DNA from: an uncultured Anaerolineaceae bacterium
Lineage (GTDB): Bacteria; Chloroflexota; Anaerolineae; Promineifilales; Promineifilaceae
Direction of reading: 5' to 3'
DNA length: 7,711 nucleotides
Assembly: GCA_937967805.1 (NCBI GenBank)
Contig: CALBTC010000289.1
Coordinates: forward strand, 1 to 7,711
The first letter of the stretch is position 1. Every line of letters starts with the position of its first letter. Positions 1 through 5,900 of this stretch are shown here, piece after piece. Under the pieces are notes generated by a model. The model was not told where the DNA came from. It saw only the letters and a list, made by a program, of their open reading frames with translations, and searched no databases. A program made the position numbers and the translations under genes.

Positions 1-230
1 AGGTCCAGATCATCTTCCGGTTCCGGATAATGGGCAAAGCGATAGAGCCGCTCGGTATTGGCATCGGGCAGCCACGCTTCGGCAAACGACCAGTTCAGGT
101 TGCGGCAGATGATGGCCAGCACCGACGAGAAGGCTTCGCCGCGGCTGGCAGCCGTGTAGATCGCTTTTGTTAGCTGGTGCAGCAGTGAAAGCGTTTGTTT
201 TATGTCAACGTTTGAACCAGGAATGTTCAT
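1..230 (-). CDS. GAF-domain sensor protein, N-terminal fragment
   Basis: This is a partial gene whose first 76 codons are in the window; it continues past the left edge. The ATG at 230-228 opens a frame with an N-terminal helix (about residues 8-35, with LLHQLTKAIYTAASRGEAF) followed by the first strand of a GAF domain. The stretch ICRNLNWSFAEAWLPD and the following residues about a Tyr-Arg-Phe strand match the usual GAF opening pattern of signalling proteins (strand with a W..AE.W.PD signature, then a score or state strand). In such families the GAF domain normally precedes a histidine kinase, a diguanylate cyclase or a second sensor domain, but that part lies outside, so the output is unknown. 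Only a weak purine-rich site precedes the ATG. It is co-directional with the operon upstream of it but separated by 110 bases, so it is probably its own unit. Confidence 0.72.
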   Translation of the reverse strand, partial: MNIPGSNVDIKQTLSLLHQLTKAIYTAASRGEAFSSVLAIICRNLNWSFAEAWLPDANTERLYRFAHYPEPEDDLD

Positions 231-296
231 TTTCTTTTGGTCGTTACCTGCCAGGGTAATTTGGCCGCTTGATGTTGGGGCGTGTTGCTGGGTACA

Positions 297-337
297 GGGC
301 TTGATTGTTTTGAATCAAGGCCATATTGGGCTTGATT
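297..337. repeat. GGGCTTGATT direct repeat with an inverted copy between
   Basis: In the 110-base gap between the GAF gene and the SRPBCC gene, GGGCTTGATT occurs at 297-306 and again at 328-337, and the inverted core AATCAAG lies at 313-319. The inverted core can pair with either outer copy, giving two mutually exclusive 7-bp hairpins. No T-run follows on the minus strand, so it is not a typical intrinsic terminator. It could be a weak terminator or attenuator for the operon above, or a protein site for the GAF gene. Nothing else recognisable lies in this gap. Confidence 0.35.
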
Positions 338-340
338 CTC

Positions 341-826
341 CTACAATAGCAAAATTCTTGACGCGTGTCGATCCGGCGAAATATTTTTTACCTGCTGGCT
401 CTCTAACGGCCGCTTTAAGTTCTGGAACTCTTCTTTGGCCGCGCGGCGGCCGGCCAGGCCAATGATAGGGGCCAGCAGCCAGCCTTCCAGGGTGACCTGG
501 CTGATTTGCGTCAGGCGGGTACGGCCGTTAACCTGTTCCAGTTCATACGCGCCGTGCAGCGTATGGCCGCTGTCGGTCATCACCCATTGGAAGAGATGCG
601 GCCGTTCGTAGGCCACAACCTCTACCGTGGCGTTGAACGGCATCCCGCCCGGCGCATGGTGCATTTGATATCGGGTTCCCTTGCCCGATCCATTTTCGGA
701 AATCTGCCGGATCTCCTTCACCGAGGGGCACCATTGGACATCATTCTCGCAGTTGGCAAGAAAATCAAACAGTTCTTCAATAGGCCGGTCGATGGTGACG
801 CTTTCCTGTACGGTGAACGTAAACAT
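341..826 (-). CDS. SRPBCC family (polyketide cyclase/dehydrase-like) protein
   Basis: A 161-aa protein of the START/Bet v 1 fold (Polyketide_cyc2-type). Visible signatures are the opening strand FTVQESVTIDRPIEELFDFL (residues 3-22), the helix and W-C-P turn NDVQWCPSVKEI, the strand GKGTRYQMHH, then VEVVAYERPHLFQWVM and the long C-terminal helix about AAKEEFQNLKRPLE. Family members have a deep hydrophobic cavity and bind or cyclise small hydrophobic ligands; many have no known reaction. Start: the ATG at 826-824 has GAGGAG nine bases upstream and matches the family start; a longer frame begins at 907 but would overlap the neighbouring gene and adds unrelated residues. It is the last gene of the minus-strand operon, 16 bases after the VOC gene. 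The last 16 residues run beyond the usual end of the fold. Family call is firm, function unknown. Confidence 0.88.
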   Translation of the reverse strand: MFTFTVQESVTIDRPIEELFDFLANCENDVQWCPSVKEIRQISENGSGKGTRYQMHHAPGGMPFNATVEVVAYERPHLFQWVMTDSGHTLHGAYELEQVNGRTRLTQISQVTLEGWLLAPIIGLAGRRAAKEEFQNLKRPLESQQVKNISPDRHASRILLL

Positions 827-842
827 GGATGATTGCTCCTCT

Positions 843-1355
843 TTATGTTTGGGCCATGGATTGAACGGCCGTAAACGGAATCTCAAAACGCACGGCCAGC
901 TCGGCATCCTCGTCCGTCAGTTCGCGCGTGTAGCAAGCGTATTCCAGCGTAAGTCCGTTCACCGGGTCTTGCAGGTAAATGGAGTGGCACCAATCGTGGT
1001 CCACAATCTGCGTCACTTCCACGCCCTTGGCCAAAAGTTCTTCCCGCTTGGCGGCCAATGCTTTCGGGCTGCCGACCGCAAAGGCGAAATGATAAAACAC
1101 GTCTGGCACGTTCACGGCCGGATTAATCGCCGTTTCAAATTCGTCCGGTATGCCGGAAATATCGCCCGGCTCAATAAAGCTGAGCAGTTGGCCGTTGCCG
1201 GTATCAAAATAGACGTGGCGTAAACGGCCGCCTTCTTCAATCTCGTAAATGCCACCGATGACCTGGGGAAAGCCCAGCACGTCTTCATAAAATTCACGCG
1301 TCTTTTCAATGTCTGTCGTAGCCAAATTTATGTGTGAAAATCCTTGGTTCGTCAT
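843..1355 (-). CDS. VOC family protein (glyoxalase/dioxygenase fold)
   Basis: A 170-aa single-chain vicinal-oxygen-chelate protein with two beta-alpha-beta-beta-beta modules. Module 1 starts GFSHINLATTDIEKTREFYE (residues 5-24) and module 2 covers about residues 86-140. His8, His89 and Glu138 fall where VOC metal ligands usually sit, with the second-module hallmark DPVNGLTLEY (130-139); the fourth ligand may be Glu62 but I am unsure. VOC enzymes with these ligands are metal-dependent isomerases, lyases, extradiol dioxygenases or fosfomycin-type transferases; the sequence alone does not say which. The start at 1355 is preceded by a very strong AAGGAGGAGG site. The tail after residue 145 is longer than the minimal domain and contains an acidic stretch (TDEDAE). 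It sits between the membrane protein gene and the SRPBCC gene in the operon, with gaps of 36 and 16 bases. Confidence 0.9.
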   Translation of the reverse strand: MTNQGFSHINLATTDIEKTREFYEDVLGFPQVIGGIYEIEEGGRLRHVYFDTGNGQLLSFIEPGDISGIPDEFETAINPAVNVPDVFYHFAFAVGSPKALAAKREELLAKGVEVTQIVDHDWCHSIYLQDPVNGLTLEYACYTRELTDEDAELAVRFEIPFTAVQSMAQT

Positions 1356-1391
1356 ATACTGACCTCCTCCTTTTAGGCTGTTGATCTCGCT

Positions 1392-1865
1392 TTAACTCGC
1401 ACTTTTTTGGGCGACGCGCCCGCTGTAGCTTGCACTTTCATTTTCTGTTGCTGCTTTGCTGGTCTGCTGGCTCTGCCTGAGCGCGAAGTAGCCCCAGGCG
1501 ATGATCACGCCGTGAAACACAAGCCAGAAAATCAGCGGCCCTACGGTGATAACGCCGTCCAGATACCAAAAGATGTCGGCCACAATGCCGCGCAGCAGTT
1601 CCATGCCCAGCACAAGCCACACAAGCAGCGTGTGCCTGGCCGGTTCACGCGAGGCAACCAATAGGGCCACACCGACAACGCCAATTTCTAACCCCAACGC
1701 CATCCAGGTATTGACCAGCAAGCGAAAAGTTGCTCCCTGCGGGTCCGGCGTCACGCCCAGGGCCGATAGATAAGCTTCTGGCGGTGCCTGTATAATCGAC
1801 ATGCCGACAAAAAGTAGTAGATAAACAACGCCAATAATGCGCATCCACCATCTTAACTGTTTCAT
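1392..1865 (-). CDS. four-helix membrane protein, BphX-like
   Basis: A 157-aa hydrophobic protein with four probable membrane helices at about residues 8-25, 54-72, 79-97 and 107-128, and a polar Gln/Ser/Thr-rich tail of about 28 residues. The pattern RWWMRIIGVVYLL at the start, the loop NTWMALGLEIGVVGVALLVAS and the helix ELLRGIVADIFW resemble the BphX-like family of small membrane proteins, first noted beside biphenyl-degradation genes and with no established biochemical role. I recognise the family by pattern only. Starts at 1865 after AGGAG eight bases upstream, with a second SD-like AAGGAG about a dozen bases farther up. It is the third gene of the minus-strand operon; a strong hairpin lies just upstream in the gap to the ester cyclase gene, so its expression may be uncoupled from the first two genes. 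Confidence 0.7.
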   Translation of the reverse strand: MKQLRWWMRIIGVVYLLLFVGMSIIQAPPEAYLSALGVTPDPQGATFRLLVNTWMALGLEIGVVGVALLVASREPARHTLLVWLVLGMELLRGIVADIFWYLDGVITVGPLIFWLVFHGVIIAWGYFALRQSQQTSKAATENESASYSGRVAQKSAS

Positions 1866-1899
1866 TTTGGTTTCTCCTGTTTTGTCTCCTTTTAGTTAG

Positions 1900-1932
1900 G
1901 GGTGGCAGACGCTTGATAAGCGTCTACCACCC
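1900..1932. repeat. 14-pair hairpin between operon genes
   Basis: GGGTGGCAGACGCTT pairs with AAGCGTCTACCACCC across a three-base GAT loop; 14 of 15 positions pair, with one C/A mismatch at 1906/1926. It begins 14 bases after the ester cyclase stop on the minus strand and ends 34 bases before the next start. On the minus strand there is no U-tract after it; on the plus strand it is followed by ATTTCTTT. It may be a transcript-processing or 3'-stabilising element, a partial terminator that lowers expression of the last three genes, or a dispersed REP-like unit. No second copy is present in this window. Confidence 0.7.
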
Positions 1933-1946
1933 ATTTCTTTGCTTGA

Positions 1947-2375
1947 TTATGCCTCTGCCATCTCGGGCATTGCCCCGATTTGCTGCATCAGCGTCATCGT
2001 GTCAAAATGCGTCCAATCTTCAACAATTTGGCCGTCTTTCACGGTATAGATGCTAATCCCGCTGAACTCGACCGGCTTGCCGGACGCGGGAACGCCCATA
2101 AATTCACCTTTGTGAACGGCCGTATTCGTCCACCGCTGTACTACCTTGTCCCCTTTGGCAATGATGTCATCTGTGGTGAGGGTCAGATCATGCAGGCCGG
2201 AATGGGCCGAGGTGACAAATCCCTTAAACCCTTCACGGGTTGGTTCCATGCCCGGCGGCGGCGTGTGGTGAACGTAATCGTCCGCCAATAGCTCATCAAC
2301 GGCGTCTAAATTGCCCTTGTTCAATACTTCTTCTGAATATTGTTCAATCACTTTGATTTTTTCTTGTGTGCTCAT
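1947..2375 (-). CDS. SnoaL-like ester cyclase family protein
   Basis: A 142-aa protein of the SnoaL/NTF2-like fold. It shows the early helix KIKVIEQYSEEVLNKGNLDAV, the signature DDYVHHTPPPGMEPTREG (residues 32-49), a central strand with RWT (81-83) and His88, and the C-terminal pattern EDWTHFDTMTLMQQIGAMP (119-137). These are the hallmarks of proteins annotated as ester cyclases or SnoaL-like polyketide cyclases, where His/Asp pocket residues assist aldol cyclisation in the studied members; most relatives are uncharacterised. The start at 2375 is set by AAGGAGAG placed a few bases before the ATG; a longer open frame to 2516 adds residues unlike the family and overlaps the preceding gene. Second gene of the operon, 37 bases after the first gene. 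Confidence 0.88.
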   Translation of the reverse strand: MSTQEKIKVIEQYSEEVLNKGNLDAVDELLADDYVHHTPPPGMEPTREGFKGFVTSAHSGLHDLTLTTDDIIAKGDKVVQRWTNTAVHKGEFMGVPASGKPVEFSGISIYTVKDGQIVEDWTHFDTMTLMQQIGAMPEMAEA

Positions 2376-2412
2376 TATTTCTCTCCTTCTGTTTGTTCTG
2401 TTCGGACGATAC

Positions 2413-2754
2413 CTATAGCTGCCAGCGATAGAGAAGATAGCTTTGTTTCCTGGCAAGTGCGCGGACCTGTTTGGGCCCCAAAATTTGCTGGAGCTGTGTA
2501 CGATACCAACGGTCAAACGGCCGTTCCGAATCCAATATTTGCGACAAAATCTTCTCTTGTGTCTGGGGTGATCTTGTTGTCATCGTTACCATTGCCAGAT
2601 CGCTTTCCGTTGTGGTGACAAACCATGTTGCTTCACGACAAATGCCTAAACGCTTGCGCGAAGCAGCGTGTTCAGCCTGTCGCGATGCCATGAGCGTTTG
2701 GCAGAAGCGGCGCCACATTTCTGCCCGGCCGGGCAAAATGGGCGCCGCCCACAA
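2413..2754 (-). CDS. conserved small protein, TTG start, first gene of operon
   Basis: A 113-aa protein that I do not recognise by name. The body MWRRFCQTLMASRQAEHAASRKRLGI..., then TESDLAMVTM and PFDRWYRTQLQQILG, resembles a group of small environmental-bacterial proteins with the shape of a dimeric alpha/beta barrel: start near W..PI.PG, a W-R-R-F helix, an (R)RLGI turn, and a closing F..W.R..L helix. Start: no in-frame ATG lies before residue 13. The TTG at 2754-2752 gives the N-terminus MWAAPILPGRAEMWRRF and has AAAGGA about ten bases upstream; in-frame GTG codons farther up lack such a site and lie in the control region. The long open frame to 3003 overlaps the divergent regulator and is not coding there. 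The C-terminal 20 residues are rich in Arg, Lys and Tyr. It leads the operon, so it is the gene closest to the regulator. Function not assigned. Confidence 0.62.
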   Translation of the reverse strand: MWAAPILPGRAEMWRRFCQTLMASRQAEHAASRKRLGICREATWFVTTTESDLAMVTMTTRSPQTQEKILSQILDSERPFDRWYRTQLQQILGPKQVRALARKQSYLLYRWQL

Positions 2755-2774
2755 AATGGTTGATTCCTTTCCAA

Positions 2775-2796
2775 TCACATTCACTTCACATTCACT
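2775..2796. promoter_or_regulatory. 11-bp tandem direct repeat, candidate regulator site
   Basis: TCACATTCACT is repeated perfectly and without spacer (2775-2785 and 2786-2796). On the minus strand the unit reads AGTGAATGTGA. SARP/BTAD regulators are known to bind short direct repeats at an 11-bp period, one DNA turn, so this matches the adjacent regulator in period. It lies 21 bases upstream of the first operon start codon, so it would be in the leader or promoter of the minus-strand operon, closer to the gene than the classic SARP position. The unit shares GTGAA/TTCAC with the nearby palindrome. Confidence 0.5.
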
Positions 2797-2801
2797 CACC
2801 A

Positions 2802-2819
2802 GCGGTTCACGTGAACTGC
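2802..2819. promoter_or_regulatory. GTTCACGTGAAC palindrome, candidate operator
   Basis: A perfect 12-bp palindrome at 2805-2816, extended to 18 bp (2802-2819) with one mismatched pair at 2804/2817. It lies midway between the two divergent genes and overlaps or abuts the -35 area of the plus-strand promoter with TATAAT at 2839. Each half contains TTCAC, which also occurs at 2780, 2785 and 2791, suggesting one protein recognising a shared half-site. Its position would let one bound protein affect both directions. Confidence 0.5.
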
Positions 2820-2844
2820 ATTTCCAGTCGAGAACCGATATAAT
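2816..2844 (+). promoter_or_regulatory. candidate promoter of the BTAD regulator
   Basis: A perfect -10 hexamer TATAAT is at 2839-2844. At the usual 17-base spacing the -35 position reads CTGCAT (2816-2821), a poor match to TTGACA, which suits a promoter that needs an activator. Transcription from about 2851 would leave a leader of roughly 55 bases before the regulator ATG. The same AT block reads ATTATA on the minus strand and might serve as a weak -10 for the operon, but I see no convincing -35 there. Confidence 0.5.
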
Positions 2845-2885
2845 GAAACTTAACTGAGCACAGCATATCGTCCGAGCGCAGCAAA

Positions 2886-2906
2886 AGCGTAAAAAATAGC
2901 GTAAAA
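2886..2906 (+). promoter_or_regulatory. regulator leader: AGCGTAAAA repeat, no Shine-Dalgarno
   Basis: AGCGTAAAA occurs at 2886-2894 and 2898-2906, the second copy running into the ATG at 2906. No GGAG-like sequence is found in the 20 bases before the start, unlike the downstream operon genes on the other strand. Translation probably depends on the A-rich unstructured leader. The start itself is supported by the protein alignment pattern typical of BTAD regulators. Confidence 0.4.
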
Positions 2907-5900
2907 TGACCCATCTCTCCCTTTCATTTCTTGGCTCCCCGGAAGTTGAGCATAACGGGCAGGCCGTTTCCTTCCCCACGCGTAAAACGTTGGCCCTGCT
3001 CATTTACCTGGCGGTGGAAGGGGGGATGCAGCCGCGTGAAAAGCTGGCGGCGCTTTTCTGGCCGGAAAGCCGCCACAAGTCAGGTAGGGCCTCCCTGCGC
3101 ACCACCCTGGCTTTGCTGCGCAAGGAATTGGCGCACGCCAGCCAAGCAGAGCAGCAGGCCCACTTAAATGTGACGCGCGACGCCATCGGCTTTAACTCTG
3201 ACGCCGATTACACGCTGGACCTGGAAAAGGTACAGGCAGTTGTCACTCAACAAACAAGTCGCCAATCCTTCGATTCTGCTCAGGACAAGCCGCCGATCTC
3301 CGCTCTGTTTACGGCCGTTTCCCTGATACGTGGCGAATTTCTCGAAGGGTTTTCCCTGCCGGACGCCCCCCAGTTTGACGATTGGGTGACCTTCCAGCAA
3401 GAACAGTGGCATTTGCGCTGCCGCCAGCTTTTTGACAGCCTGGCCGAGCAGCAGATGGAGCGAGGCGAAACGGCCGCTGCCATCGTCACCCTAAACCGCT
3501 GGCTGGCGCTGAGTCCATTGGCAGAACGCGCCTACCGCCGCTTGATGCGGGCTCACACCATCACCGGCAATCGACCGGCGGCATTGCAGCTTTACGAAAA
3601 ATGCCAATCGATGCTGGCGGCGGAGCTGGGCGTGGAGCCGTCGCCGGAAACGGCCGCATTGGCTGAACGTATTCGTGCCGCTGACAAGGTGACAAGGTGG
3701 CAAGGTGACAAGGTGATATCACCCGCAGCTCCCAACCTCGTGATGCCTATCATTGGTCGTGGCAAAGAGCACAGCCAACTGGTTGCTGCTTACCACCATG
3801 CAGGGAACGGCCGTTTTCAACTCGCCATCATTCAGGGAGAAGCCGGGATCGGCAAGAGCAGCCTGGCCGGGCAGTTCCTCAACTGGGCGGCGGCGCAAGA
3901 AGCCACCGTGCTGCGCGGCCGTGCCTTTGAGAGCGGCGGCCGTTTGCCCTACCAGCCCATTGTTGATCTTTTACGACCGCTCTGGCGCGATGGCAAGCCG
4001 GATGACCCCAACAACGAACTCTCGCCAACCTGGCTGGCCGAGCTCAGCCGCTTGCTGCCCGAACTGCACGACATCTACCCCGATCTGCCACCGCCTACCA
4101 CCGACGAAGCCACAGCCCGCACCCGCCTGTTTGAAGCCGTCAGCCGCCTGGGACAAGCGCTCAGCCGGCGTGAGCCGCTGGTCCTCTTTGTCGACGACAT
4201 CCAGTGGGCCGATGCCGCTTCGTTAGACCTGCTGCAATACGTAGCCCGCCGCTGGCATGACGCGGCCGTTTCCATCATGCTGCTGTTTGGCGTGCGCAGC
4301 GAGGCGCTGGCCCGTGCCGAAAGCGATCCGTCTGACGCCACGCTGCAGGAATGGCTGGCCAGCCTGGGGCGGGAAGCCCCGCTGACGCGACTAAAGTTGA
4401 CGCCGCTTACCGCCGGCGATACGCAGCAGTTGGTAAAAGCGTTGGTCGTTTCTGGCGAGCAGCAAACGGACCAATTGGCGCGATGGCTGTATGCAGAGAC
4501 CGGTGGTCAGCCATTCTTTCTGGCCGAATCGGTTAAAGCGCTGGTTGATGATGGCGTATTGGCCTGGCGTCAGGCAGAGGGGGAAGGGTTGCGGCTCCAC
4601 ATGACGGACCAGGGTACCGAGCTCCCTTCAAAATTTATGCCGCCAGGCGTTCGCGATGTACTTTTAGGCCGGCTGGCCCGGCTTTCGGCAGAGGCGTTTC
4701 GGCTGCTGGCGGCCGGAGCTGTGCTGGGGCAGGCGTTTGGCTATCGCCAGCTTTGCCGCATTGCCGGCCTGGACGCAGATGAAGGATTGACGACGCTGGA
4801 TGTGCTGCTGGCGGCCAATTTGCTGGAAGAGACGGAGGAGGGGGAACGGCCGTATCTCTTTGCCCACGATAAAATTCGCGACGTGGTCTACACCGAAGCC
4901 GGTGACGCGCGCCGGCGGCTTTTCCACGAACGCGCCTACGAACTGCTGGCCGAAAGTGAATCCCCCCCGGCCCAGATTGCCCACCATGCCCGATCCGCCG
5001 GGCTGGCCGAACCGGCATTCCGGTACGCTGTGGCGGCCGGCGACGCGGCCATGGACCTTTTTGCCGTGCGGGATGCGGTGACCCAGTATGAACAGGCCCG
5101 CTCGCTGCTGCAAGAGCATCCGCACCTGAACCGGCAAATCGACCCGGCGCAGCTTCATCATCTTTACGGCCGTCTGGGGCGAGGCTACGAGCTGCTGGAT
5201 GCCTGGGACCAGGCGCAGGCAATCGAAGAGGAGATGCTGACTCTGGCGGAGGCAATCGATTCGGTTCCCATGAGGGTGACGGCGCTGAACCGGCTGGCGA
5301 CTGTGGCGATCCAGTCACGGATGGATGTGGAGAAGGCGGCTGATTTGCTGGAAACGGCCGTTGCCCTGGCCGAAGCCCACGAAGACAAAGCAGGTCTGGC
5401 CGAAGCCGAATGGAACCTGGCGCAAACCTGTTTCTACCGCCGCAACCGGCCGCGAGCCATTCGGCACGGCGAGCGCGCCCTGGCGCTGGCGCAATCGCTA
5501 GAACAGCCCAAGCTGGTTGCTCGCAGCCATAACATTTTAAGCTACGCCAAATCGGGTCCGGCGTCGCTGCCCCAACTGGCCCAGGCTAAAAGCCATGCCG
5601 CCGCCGCCAAAGAGGTGTACGCGGCGCTGGGCAACCGGGCGATGGAAATAGATTGCCTCAATATGCTGGGCTCGATTGACATCCACAGCGGCGGGCCGGC
5701 GGCGGCGGAACCGCTGCTGCGGCGGGCCAGGGACGCCAGCGTGGAAATTGGCAACGAATGGGGGCAGGCCAACACCGCTTTTAACCTGGCGCAGGCGCTG
5801 CTGGAGCTTGGCCAATACGGTGAGGCACTGGCCAGAGCTGGAGAGAGCGTGGCCATTGCTCAAACTGGCGAACCGACGCCGATGGTGGCCGGCACGCTGG

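Noticed and set aside
827..907. N-terminal extension of the SRPBCC gene to a start at 907
   Set aside because: The added residues are unlike the family and overlap the VOC gene; the ATG at 826 has a good Shine-Dalgarno site.
681..1223. Plus-strand open frame of 180 codons antisense to the VOC and SRPBCC genes
   Set aside because: It shadows two clear family members and has no recognisable features.
2376..2516. N-terminal extension of the ester cyclase to 2516
   Set aside because: It overlaps the preceding gene, adds 47 residues foreign to the family, and the ATG at 2375 has AAGGAGAG.
2471..2857. Plus-strand open frame of 128 codons across the control region
   Set aside because: It is antisense to the operon lead gene and shows no domain pattern or ribosome site.
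2755..3003. Extension of the first operon gene to 3003 on the minus strand
   Set aside because: It would run through the divergent control region and the antisense of the regulator start; the predicted residues are Cys/Arg-rich and not protein-like.
4635..5318. Minus-strand open frame of 227 codons inside the regulator
   Set aside because: The Pro/Arg/Ala-rich translation is typical of antisense of a GC-rich gene; the plus frame has intact ATPase motifs and TPRs.
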